DNA of 5,501 nucleotides from positions 1 through 5,501 of the forward strand of contig JAAELZ010000189.1 in NCBI GenBank assembly GCA_024226105.1, in the 5' to 3' direction. Positions 1 to 5,501 of the stretch are shown in pieces. The position numbers and the translations under genes are program-made. The first letter of the stretch is position 1, and every line of letters begins with the position of its first letter. The stretch is from Pseudomonadota bacterium. Its GTDB lineage: Bacteria; Pseudomonadota; Gammaproteobacteria; Arenicellales; Poriferihabitantaceae. The notes beneath the pieces were generated by a model, which searched no databases, was not told the origin of the DNA, and was given only the letters and a program-made list of their open reading frames with translations.

Positions 1-171
1 CCGGGTGAACTGGGAGACAGAATATACGATAACATCTCCAAACAGGCCTGGAAGGAATGGCTTGGCCAGCAAACCATTCTTATCAACGAAAACAACCTGA
101 GCCCGATCAACCCCGAACACAAAGCCCTGCTTAAAGCTGAAATGGAAAAATGGCTTTTCGGCGCAGGCTGA
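1..171 (+). CDS. yggX: Probable Fe(II)-trafficking protein YggX, C-terminal part (5' end outside window)
   Basis: The frame is open from base 1 and ends at TGA 169-171, giving 56 residues. It begins PGELGDRIYDNISKQAW and continues with TILINEN, NPEHKALLKAEMEKWLF. From memory this matches E. coli YggX (PGELGKRIYNEISKEAW, QTMLINE, NAEHRKLLEQEM, FLFEG). By that alignment about 22 N-terminal residues are missing, including the conserved cysteine near residue 7. YggX is a small cytoplasmic protein linked to iron trafficking and to protection of Fe-S clusters from oxidants. In many Gammaproteobacteria it lies just downstream of mutY, which would be off the left edge here. The C-terminus stops at FGAG, shorter than the E. 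coli tail. The family call is firm; the function is from the family, not from this sequence. Confidence 0.93.
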   Translation, partial: PGELGDRIYDNISKQAWKEWLGQQTILINENNLSPINPEHKALLKAEMEKWLFGAG

Positions 172-195
172 ACTGCCTGAAATCAGCCATTCGCC

Positions 196-807
196 ATGCA
201 GCAAAGGGACTGGCTCGACCCCTCCCTTGATATCTCCCGAAAGCATTTGGCGATTCGCCTGCTACCCGAATTTATTAGCAGCGCCCGTGCTGACATATTA
301 CTCAAACACCTGATTGATAACACCCCCTGGCAACAGCCTCGCGTCAAAGTTTACGGAAAGTGGCACCCTACCCCTCGTCTGGTGAGCTTTTATGCTGATG
401 AGAAACTGTCTTACGGCTACTCGCAAACACTGCACGGCGCCCTGCCCCTGACGACAACACTTTTCGATTTAAAAACCCGTATTTCACAACTAACTTCGAT
501 ACCGTTTAACGCCGTATTGCTCAATTATTATCGAGATGGCCGGGACACGATGGGCTGGCATGCTGATGATGAAAAAGAGCTCGGAGTTCAGCCTACTATT
601 GCGTCATTAAGCCTGGGTGCTGCACGGGACATTCATTTTAAAAGCAGAAACGGGGGCGAGGAATTAGTCAAATTAAACCTTCCTTCAGGCTCCTTACTCA
701 TAATGGATGGCGATACCCAACACTACTGGCTTCACCACATCCCTAAACGCGCCAAATGCACGACACCAAGAGTTAATCTGACGTTTCGCAATATAGGCCC
801 GGCTTAA
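196..807 (+). CDS. AlkB-family 2-oxoglutarate/Fe(II) dioxygenase (alkylation repair, ALKBH2/3-like)
   Basis: The 203-residue protein has the AlkB signature in order. A substrate-side block, YGKWHPTPR (53-61), resembles human ALKBH2. The segment LLNYYRDG (108-115) leads into the Fe-binding H122-x-D124 in MGWHADDE. The distal histidine is probably H180 in WLHHIP, and RVNLTFR (192-198) supplies the 2-oxoglutarate-binding arginines. Family members oxidatively demethylate 1-methyladenine and 3-methylcytosine in DNA or RNA, using Fe(II), O2 and 2-oxoglutarate. The motifs are closer to the ALKBH2/ALKBH3 class than to E. coli AlkB, so I give no symbol. Length is normal and the ligands are complete. 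An in-frame TGA at 178-180 makes ATG 196 the first possible ATG. There is no clear Shine-Dalgarno, so translation may depend on coupling to yggX, 24 bases upstream. Substrate preference cannot be read from the sequence. Confidence 0.93.
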   Translation: MQQRDWLDPSLDISRKHLAIRLLPEFISSARADILLKHLIDNTPWQQPRVKVYGKWHPTPRLVSFYADEKLSYGYSQTLHGALPLTTTLFDLKTRISQLTSIPFNAVLLNYYRDGRDTMGWHADDEKELGVQPTIASLSLGAARDIHFKSRNGGEELVKLNLPSGSLLIMDGDTQHYWLHHIPKRAKCTTPRVNLTFRNIGPA

Positions 808-840
808 ATAGACCGCTTTACATTCAAAGCTGATTGAATT

Positions 841-867
841 GCAGGGTGGATAAGTGCAACGCATCCA
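841..867. repeat. Degenerate palindromic repeat (GGGTGGATAAG...GCATCCA type)
   Basis: Inside the gap between the dioxygenase and the exporter, bases 841-867 contain tggat (847-851) and its complement atcca (863-867) around an 11-base centre. The string gcagggtggataagtgcaac resembles a short dispersed palindrome, of the form GTAGGGTGGATAAGCG...CGCATCCACC, that I recall from many proteobacterial genomes. This copy lacks the full right arm. No gene is visible in the rest of 808-1004. A weak AT-rich hairpin (ATTCAA 822-827 with TTGAAT 834-839) has no T-run and is not convincing as a terminator. Confidence 0.4.
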
Positions 868-1004
868 TAAAAAAGATCTGGAATCCAGCAAAATACAATG
901 CGTGATATAACCCGCCTGCAAGAAACAGATTGCCTGAATAACAACTATTGAAATAAGCTAGCCGCTCTTTCAGCCAACCGTGTCCAACCAGGGAATTCAG
1001 GATA

Positions 1005-1886
1005 ATGAACAAAAAAGACTGGCTCCTGCTAATTTCGATCAGCTTCATGTGGGGCACGTCCTTTTACTTTAACTCGATCCTGATTCAAAATATTGGGCCC
1101 TGGACGCTTACGGCCGGTCGTGTCAGTATCGGCGCGCTGGCATTGTGGGCCTATATTGTTTTGTCCGGCCGAAAAATCCCCACAGATCCGGCCCTATGGC
1201 GTTTTTACCTGCTGCTCGGTTTTATCGCCTATGCCCTGCCCTTCACGGCAATCGCCTGGGGGCAACAACAAATCAGCGGTGGACTGGCTTCAATTATCAA
1301 TGCAATGAACCCGATTACCATACTGATCATCACTCACTTCTGGCCTGGTGGAGAAAAAGGCACACCAGTGAAATTTTTTGGTGTGTTAATCGGTTTTGCC
1401 GGTGTTGCTTTGCTGACAGTTCCAAAATTACAGGCCGACGCTGTTGACGAAGTTGTGGCCTATTTATCCGTGTTTAGTGCCACCATCTGTTACGCAATTG
1501 GTTTTAATATCGTGCGACGTCTAAAAGATCATCCGCCTGTGATCACAGCCGCAGGAGCGCTTAGCGGCGCGGCGCTCACATCAATCCTGATCGCCGGCTT
1601 TTTTGAAGGCGTTCCGGCCGGTTTCAAGCAGGAAGAAATACTGGCCTTGCTTGGCATAGGCCTGATTTCGACCGCGCTGGCTTTTTCAATCATGTACTAT
1701 TTGCTACCCCGAATAGGGCCGGTAAACTTCTCCATTGTTACCTTTATGGTTCCTGTTACAGCAATTTTTCTGGGGGTAAGCTTCCTCGGTGAAAATCTTG
1801 AAGCAATCCAGCTTATCGGAATGTCGGTCATTTTCCTGGGTTTACTGTTCATTGATGGCCGACTATTCAAGCGATTTACGCAATAG
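1005..1886 (+). CDS. EamA-domain transporter of the drug/metabolite transporter (DMT) superfamily
   Basis: The 293-residue inner-membrane protein has ten predicted helices, at about residues 5-24, 33-53, 66-85, 91-112, 122-140, 149-170, 178-199, 210-232, 238-260 and 266-284. They form the two five-helix EamA repeats. Typical motifs are WGTSFYFN in helix 1, GR in helix 2, SGGLASIINAMNPI in helix 4, and the second-repeat block PVTAIFLGVSFLGENLE (250-266). The C-terminus is short and basic (RLFKRF), as expected for a cytoplasmic end. DMT/EamA proteins are usually exporters of amino acids or other metabolites; the substrate cannot be deduced here. ATG 1005 is preceded by AGGGA at 990-994 (spacing 10) and by a too-close AGGA at 999-1002. 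The gene stands apart from its neighbours by 197 and 173 bases, so it is probably its own unit. The PLP enzyme downstream is a hint of a sulfur amino-acid link, no more. Confidence 0.9.
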   Translation: MNKKDWLLLISISFMWGTSFYFNSILIQNIGPWTLTAGRVSIGALALWAYIVLSGRKIPTDPALWRFYLLLGFIAYALPFTAIAWGQQQISGGLASIINAMNPITILIITHFWPGGEKGTPVKFFGVLIGFAGVALLTVPKLQADAVDEVVAYLSVFSATICYAIGFNIVRRLKDHPPVITAAGALSGAALTSILIAGFFEGVPAGFKQEEILALLGIGLISTALAFSIMYYLLPRIGPVNFSIVTFMVPVTAIFLGVSFLGENLEAIQLIGMSVIFLGLLFIDGRLFKRFTQ

Positions 1887-1908
1887 AGCAGCACTCAGAT
1901 AAATGTAT

Positions 1909-1937
1909 TAGAAAACAAAGGAAAACGGCCGTATAAA
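1909..1937 (+). promoter_or_regulatory. Candidate sigma70 promoter for the PLP-enzyme gene
   Basis: TAGAAA (1909-1914) and TATAAA (1932-1937) are separated by 17 bases, in the gap between the exporter stop and the PLP-enzyme start. The -10 is good (5 of 6, continuing as TATAAAAT) and the -35 is weak (4 of 6). It would give an untranslated leader of about 115 bases. The surrounding sequence is AT-rich, so chance matches are likely. No operator or riboswitch was recognised in the leader. Confidence 0.3.
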
Positions 1938-2050
1938 ATCACCCGCCTTGCGAAAGAACCCGCGGCATATCAAATTGGCTCATTTTAAAAAACTCTTGAA
2001 GTGTCGTCTCTTATCACCTACCTTTCAATTTGAATTACGCACACTATCTC

Positions 2051-2055
2051 AAGGA
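2051..2055 (+). promoter_or_regulatory. Ribosome binding site that fixes the start of the PLP enzyme
   Basis: AAGGA at 2051-2055 lies four bases before ATG 2060. The frame is also open from a TTG at 2030, ten codons earlier, but that TTG has only CT-rich sequence in front of it. Family members begin close to the SANLKTETVLTQAG segment, which also favours ATG 2060. Confidence 0.7.
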
Positions 2056-2059
2056 AAAT

Positions 2060-3202
2060 ATGAGCGCGAATCTAAAAACTGAAACAGTACTGACACAGGC
2101 CGGTCACTATATTGGCCGCGAAACAGGGTCGATTGTACCTCCTATTCAACCCTCGACAACCTTTGCCCGAAATGAGAAGGGCGAGTTGTACAGTAGCGAT
2201 CATATGTATGCCCGAGACCAAAGCGTAAACAGCGAGATGGCTGAATCAGTTTTATGTGAACTGGAAGGCGGTGCCTCATGTAAGCTGTTTGCTTCAGGAA
2301 TGGCTGCGGCAACTGCTTTGGTACAGACTTTGCGGCCTGGAGATCGGCTGGTCGTACCTTCGATTATGTATTGGTCACTGCGCGCCTGGATGATCTCATT
2401 TTGTGAGGATTGGGGGATCTCACTGGCCTTTTATGATCCGACAGATGAAGAGGATCTGGAGAAAATCGTTAATGAGGCACCTACAAAAATGTTGTGGGTG
2501 GAGTCACCAGCCAACCCGACCTGGGAAATAGTCGATATCGAAAAAGCAGCTAAAATCGCTCATAGTGCAGGCGCTCAACTCGTTACGGATTCCACTGTAT
2601 CAACACCCTTGCTCACCAAACCACTTGAATTGGGTGCTGATTTTGTGTTCCATTCAGCTACAAAGTACATTAACGGTCACAGTGATGTTGTGGCGGGCGC
2701 TTTGATTACTGCGAAGGAGGATACTCGTTGGGAAAAGGTTTGTAGCATTCGCGCTCAACAAGGAGGAATTCTGGGCCCATTTGAAAGCTGGTTATTGCTT
2801 CGGGGAATGCGAACCATGCACCTTCGTGTAGAGCGTGCCTGTGAAAATGCCATCGCTATTGCACAACATTTTGAAAATTTTTCGGGTGTTCTCCAGGTCC
2901 TTTATCCAGGACTCACCTCTCATCCCAATCATGAAACGGCTGTGAGGCAGATGCGGGGCGGATTTGGCGGCATGCTCTCAATAAGGTTTAATGGTGGAAA
3001 AGAAAAAACAGCCCACATCATGGGCCGATTGAAGCACTTTGTGCGAGCAACCTCGCTAGGTGGAGTGGAGAGCCTGGTGGAGCACCGTGCTCTTATTGAA
3101 GGCGATGGCACTCTGGTTCCTGATGATCTCCTGCGCTTTTCTATCGGTATAGAAAATGTGGCTGACCTGATTCAAGATATTGAAAAAGCCATTCAGGCCT
3201 AA
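2060..3202 (+). CDS. Trans-sulfuration family PLP-dependent enzyme (cystathionine gamma-synthase/beta-lyase-like)
   Basis: From ATG 2060 the protein has 380 residues, the usual length of Cys/Met-metabolism PLP enzymes (fold type I). In order it shows GSIVPPIQPSTTF (23-35), Y50-A-R52 for cofactor phosphate binding from the partner subunit, FASGM (77-81), Y104 expected to stack on the PLP ring, D177 in TDSTVSTPLL, the Schiff-base K202 in HSATKYINGHSDVVAGA, GPFESWLLLRGMRT (239-252), SLGGVESLVEHRA (332-344) and R359 in RFSIGIE. Members act on cystathionine, O-acyl-homoserine or methionine, in the cytoplasm as tetramers. Two spots differ from the textbook enzymes: the NPT after YxRxxN is replaced by a SVNSE stretch, and EHPA reads EHRA. 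I cannot separate gamma-synthase, beta-lyase, gamma-lyase or O-acylhomoserine sulfhydrylase, so no symbol is given. No other methionine or cysteine gene is visible nearby. Confidence 0.9.
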   Translation: MSANLKTETVLTQAGHYIGRETGSIVPPIQPSTTFARNEKGELYSSDHMYARDQSVNSEMAESVLCELEGGASCKLFASGMAAATALVQTLRPGDRLVVPSIMYWSLRAWMISFCEDWGISLAFYDPTDEEDLEKIVNEAPTKMLWVESPANPTWEIVDIEKAAKIAHSAGAQLVTDSTVSTPLLTKPLELGADFVFHSATKYINGHSDVVAGALITAKEDTRWEKVCSIRAQQGGILGPFESWLLLRGMRTMHLRVERACENAIAIAQHFENFSGVLQVLYPGLTSHPNHETAVRQMRGGFGGMLSIRFNGGKEKTAHIMGRLKHFVRATSLGGVESLVEHRALIEGDGTLVPDDLLRFSIGIENVADLIQDIEKAIQA

Positions 3203-3369
3203 TCTCCCCAGACAAAACTTTATGGTTTGCATCAAGGTAAGCTGGTAAAAGGTACGCCAGGGTGTCGCGTATGATTCTATCGAGGCTTCGATCAGGGTCG
3301 CATTACACGGCCTGACCACGATTTTTTCTATGTCAGCTTCTCTTTGCGGATGAAACTGCTTCAGCTGAG

Positions 3370-3398
3370 CTAGCGAGACATTACCGCTAGAACTTTTT
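3370..3398 (+). terminator. Weak intrinsic terminator candidate for the PLP-enzyme transcript
   Basis: CTAGCG (3370-3375) and CGCTAG (3385-3390) can form a six-pair stem with a nine-base loop. AAC and five Ts (3394-3398) follow on the plus strand. It lies 167 bases past the PLP-enzyme stop and overlaps the last codons and stop of the convergent protease gene. The stem is short and the T-run is offset. On the minus strand no T-run follows, so it would not terminate the protease transcript. Confidence 0.25.
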
Positions 3399-5169
3399 GC
3401 AGGTAGGCAATATCTTCCATTCTGGCAGCTTCCCCCTCAGTATCTCCGGTAGATTGTTGCATGGACAGTTTCCGGTATTGTGCGCTCATGGCCTCTTTAG
3501 TGTCTGCAATCAACGCGGCCTGTTGCTCCAGTGTGAGCGATATACTCTTGCCAGCCTTGTATGAAGAGGACAGCTTCTGGCCGTTGCCGGAATAGGGGAC
3601 GTTAAGGATCTCCCCGGTCGACGGGGTGAACCAATAATGCGTGAGCGAAAAAGAACCCCCGACGTTGCTAAAGAAATAAGCACTCCCGGAATCATAATCC
3701 GGATATCCCCAGTCACACAAAACCAGGTATTCGCCATACTGGGTTGAATAACTGCCGACCAGGCCCCCTTCGCACCAGTTACCGGAGAAATCTTCAAACA
3801 GGCTACCGTGCCCGTTGATGAGAAATATCGACGGGTCCGAGCTTACCTTCGCAGTGGAACTATTAAATCGGTAATAGTTGGTCGACTCATAGTCGTCGTC
3901 AGAGACATAGTAGCGCCAACGTCCGTGAAGCTGCTTGACCTTGCTAAGCCCGGGGCTGTCACCCTGGGCCGGCGGCTCGGGCTGGTTTTGATTTGCCGAA
4001 GCGATGATCGCCGGAATGACCATTAGCAGCAAATCATCGGGTGAACTGGTCGACGGCTCCGTGGACATGGACAGAGATGGCGTATTCTCGGCGAAGTATT
4101 CATGGCTGTCGGCATTGGCCATCGCTGATGATGGATTGGTATCTGCCAGCACCCGGCAACCGGCCTGACCATACTGATGGTCATCAGTACTCGCCACTAC
4201 GTTAAAATGGGACACCTCGTGGACGATGGTCCCTGCCTGTGAATCTGTCCCGGTAAGCGATGCATTCCAGAATGCGTTACAAAGATGTATCTCGTACGGC
4301 ACACTGGGATATACGTATGCATAAGCGTCGCTGGTGCAGTCGCAGACGAAGCTTATCTGCTGTTCGCCAAGTGCATCTGAAATGGAAGAAAAATTGTTCA
4401 ACACCGAGGAGTAACGGCCTGAGTTATATACTCCAAACCATTCGAGATAACGCGGGGCATCGCTGCGCTGGTTGACTGGCGTGTTGCTCAGATCTTGATG
4501 AGCCTGATCAGCAATCACCTGACTCTGGGTGAAGGCATTGTTAAGTGTGGTCTGCTGATTGACAGAGCAGCCAGAAAAATTGGCGGCTTTGAACCTTGCA
4601 GTATGGGAAATCGGTACAGTAATTGTTGCCTCCAACGTGTTGGAACGTATATACCCTGTCCTCGCCGCATCGCTCCCCGTCTGCTTATTCTGCATCTGGT
4701 CAAAATGCAGAATGTCTCCGGTAGTGAGTTGATATTGAATCGTGTAGTCGCCTGTTTCCTTCATTTCATACAGCTGTGATAGATCAAAGCTGGTTTTTAT
4801 TGTCTGGCCTGGCTCAATTGTCTCATAGTCTTCTAACTGAGGCGGCCCACGCTTAACCAGTTTTCCGATATACGGGACATCTACGCCATCCCGTTGCACA
4901 ACAAACATATTGCTGGCAAGTTCGTCAGCCAGTGGTGTTCGCCAACTGAGAACATACAGCACCTGATCTGAAGTATTTTCTATCGAGTAGCGAAGTGTGA
5001 ATGATTGGGCCTGAGATTTTTCCTGAGTAGCATTGTAGCTGATCTCAATTCGCAAAGGCCAGTCCGCAGGATCAGGCTGGGTGCCCGCCGAGGGCAAACT
5101 AACGCCCAGCAAGACCATCAGAAAAATCAAATTACTCAATAGTTTTTGAATACTGACACGGGTTTTCAT
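3370..5169 (-). CDS. Secreted M35-family (deuterolysin/aspzincin) zinc metalloprotease with a C-terminal extension
   Basis: The 599-residue protein starts with a Sec signal peptide (basic MKTRVSIQK, hydrophobic 11-25, likely cleavage after SAG, 27-29). Residues 38-190 resemble the deuterolysin propeptide, a beta-rich segment with SIENTSDQ, WRTPLADE, VPYIGKLVKRG and a FDLSQLYEM stretch. The catalytic domain (about 195-363) has YLEWFG (241-246) and the zinc motif GTIVHEVSHF (313-322), with H317 and H321 as ligands, E318 as catalytic base and D330 as third ligand. Y333 sits where the aspzincin active-site tyrosine is expected, and the domain ends with NADSHEYFAEN (352-362). The five cysteines at 201, 276, 278, 297 and 338 may include disulfides. 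Plain bacterial deuterolysins end near this point. Here a Ser/Pro/Gln-rich linker with a short hydrophobic patch (380-391), an aromatic-rich domain (about 410-535, Cys466 and Cys485) and a charged helical tail (542-599) follow. I do not recognise these parts. ATG 5169 has AGGAG (5185-5181) eleven bases upstream. Expected role: extracellular or periplasmic proteolysis; the target is unknown. Confidence 0.9.
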   Translation of the reverse strand: MKTRVSIQKLLSNLIFLMVLLGVSLPSAGTQPDPADWPLRIEISYNATQEKSQAQSFTLRYSIENTSDQVLYVLSWRTPLADELASNMFVVQRDGVDVPYIGKLVKRGPPQLEDYETIEPGQTIKTSFDLSQLYEMKETGDYTIQYQLTTGDILHFDQMQNKQTGSDAARTGYIRSNTLEATITVPISHTARFKAANFSGCSVNQQTTLNNAFTQSQVIADQAHQDLSNTPVNQRSDAPRYLEWFGVYNSGRYSSVLNNFSSISDALGEQQISFVCDCTSDAYAYVYPSVPYEIHLCNAFWNASLTGTDSQAGTIVHEVSHFNVVASTDDHQYGQAGCRVLADTNPSSAMANADSHEYFAENTPSLSMSTEPSTSSPDDLLLMVIPAIIASANQNQPEPPAQGDSPGLSKVKQLHGRWRYYVSDDDYESTNYYRFNSSTAKVSSDPSIFLINGHGSLFEDFSGNWCEGGLVGSYSTQYGEYLVLCDWGYPDYDSGSAYFFSNVGGSFSLTHYWFTPSTGEILNVPYSGNGQKLSSSYKAGKSISLTLEQQAALIADTKEAMSAQYRKLSMQQSTGDTEGEAARMEDIAYLQKVLAVMSR

Positions 5170-5197
5170 TTATATACTGTCTCCTTTTATCCCTTGG

Positions 5198-5217
5198 CTA
5201 ATGGGCATTAGATGCCC
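5198..5217 (-). promoter_or_regulatory. Overlapping alternative hairpins in the protease mRNA leader
   Basis: Read on the minus strand, GGGCAT-CTA-ATGCCC (5217 to 5203) forms a perfect six-pair hairpin. CTAAT-GCCC-ATTAG (5211 to 5198) forms a five-pair hairpin that uses the same bases, so only one can form at a time. Both lie between the predicted transcription start (about 5225) and the AGGAG ribosome binding site (5185-5181). They could tune mRNA stability or translation. No known riboswitch class was recognised. On DNA the same bases could instead be a protein-binding palindrome. Confidence 0.3.
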
Positions 5218-5233
5218 CGAAATTTGTTGCAAT

Positions 5234-5262
5234 ATAGTAACTGCCAACCCTATAAGGGTCAA
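5234..5262 (-). promoter_or_regulatory. Likely sigma70 promoter of the protease gene, with a dyad overlapping the -35
   Basis: On the minus strand TTGACC (5262-5257) is followed after 17 bases by TACTAT (5239-5234); an alternative -10, TATATT (5236-5231), would give a 20-base spacer. The -35 matches 5 of 6. The perfect dyad ACCCT-N3-AGGGT (5247-5259) overlaps the -35 and the start of the spacer and is a plausible operator. The predicted start near 5225 leaves a leader of about 55 bases. Confidence 0.5.
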
Positions 5263-5501
5263 GCTCTTAGCGACTCACAGATATGAACGACTCGTAGCAC
5301 ATTCTCCGTAAATTGTGGGGGATTATTTGATCGCGAAAGGCTGAATCCGGGCGGTGAATAGGACTGCTACAAATGGCGAACCTTCGCGCGAGAATTGGAA
5401 GCGGATCCTGCATCGATGCGTGATGCAAATGCACTTGCGTTTGTGCCAAAGAGCCAGCCCTCTGACCCCAAAATCCCGACATGAGCATTCTACTTTGTAT
5501 C

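Larger units (their letters stand above)
5170..5501. other. Right-edge intergenic region, no convincing gene
   Basis: Up to 5262 this holds the protease leader and promoter. From 5263 to the window end I see no gene I can support. A plus-strand stretch after TAG 5359-5361 reads in frame to TGA 5482-5484 and contains KWRTFARELEADPASMRDAN. It looks protein-like in composition but has no good start and is broken upstream by stops. A minus-strand open stretch at 5267-5488 has no recognisable motif. The segment 5409-5427 contains the palindrome GCATCGATGC (5410-5419) and TGCATC/GATGCA arms. The region may be plain spacer, an eroded gene, or the upstream area of a gene beyond the window. Confidence 0.45.

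Noticed and set aside
694..1057. Minus-strand open stretches across the dioxygenase 3' end and the gap before the exporter
   Set aside because: They overlap confidently coding sequence at one end, look like no known family, and have no supporting start signals.
2030..2059. TTG start ten codons upstream for the PLP enzyme
   Set aside because: No Shine-Dalgarno precedes the TTG, while ATG 2060 has AAGGA at four bases spacing and fits the family's N-terminus.
3292..3327. TCAGG/CCTGA hairpin followed by six Ts as a terminator after the PLP enzyme
   Set aside because: The stem has only five pairs around a 14-base loop, and six unpaired bases separate it from the T-run. It is weaker than the already doubtful candidate at 3370-3398.
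3510..4779. Several open stretches of 60-95 codons overlapping the protease gene in other frames
   Set aside because: They lie inside a clearly coding M35 gene, have biased unnatural compositions (Arg and Cys rich), and show no motifs.
5409..5427. GCATCGATGC palindrome with TGCATC/GATGCA arms as a binding site or attachment site
   Set aside because: It is short and isolated, with no second copy or neighbouring gene in the window to give it meaning.
5267..5488. Minus-strand open stretch of 73 codons near the right edge
   Set aside because: It has no recognisable motif and no convincing ribosome binding site, and it is rich in scattered Arg, His and Cys, as chance frames often are. Its 3' end also reaches the protease promoter region.

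Overview
The window looks like ordinary chromosome from a gammaproteobacterium of mid-range base composition. The best clue is the truncated gene at the left edge, the 3' end of yggX, an iron-trafficking protein found mainly in Gammaproteobacteria and Betaproteobacteria. The organism may be a free-living marine or aquatic member, but that is inference. No tRNA, rRNA, CRISPR array or intact mobile element is visible.

Layout. Bases 1-171 are the C-terminal end of YggX. After 24 bases comes an AlkB-family 2-oxoglutarate/Fe(II) dioxygenase (196-807) with all catalytic residues present. A 197-base gap with a degraded palindromic repeat leads to a ten-helix EamA/DMT-family exporter (1005-1886). A 173-base gap follows, then a PLP-dependent enzyme of the cystathionine gamma-synthase/beta-lyase family (2060-3202, starting at an internal ATG with a good ribosome binding site). 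All four genes read rightward. Facing them on the minus strand is a long secreted metalloprotease gene (3370-5169). It encodes a signal peptide, a deuterolysin-type prodomain, an intact M35 aspzincin catalytic domain and a C-terminal extension of about 235 residues that I do not recognise. The last 332 bases hold the protease's promoter and leader, with overlapping hairpins, and no convincing gene.

How the genes relate. yggX and the dioxygenase could be co-transcribed, and both fit protection against oxidative or alkylation damage. The exporter and the PLP enzyme are each separated by gaps of 170-200 bases and are probably independent units. An amino-acid or thiol exporter beside a sulfur amino-acid enzyme is suggestive, not demonstrated. 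The protease is a separate unit with its own promoter.

I do not see a new multi-gene system. The least explained items are the C-terminal half of the M35 protease, the structured leader in front of it, and the atypical active-site motifs of the PLP enzyme.
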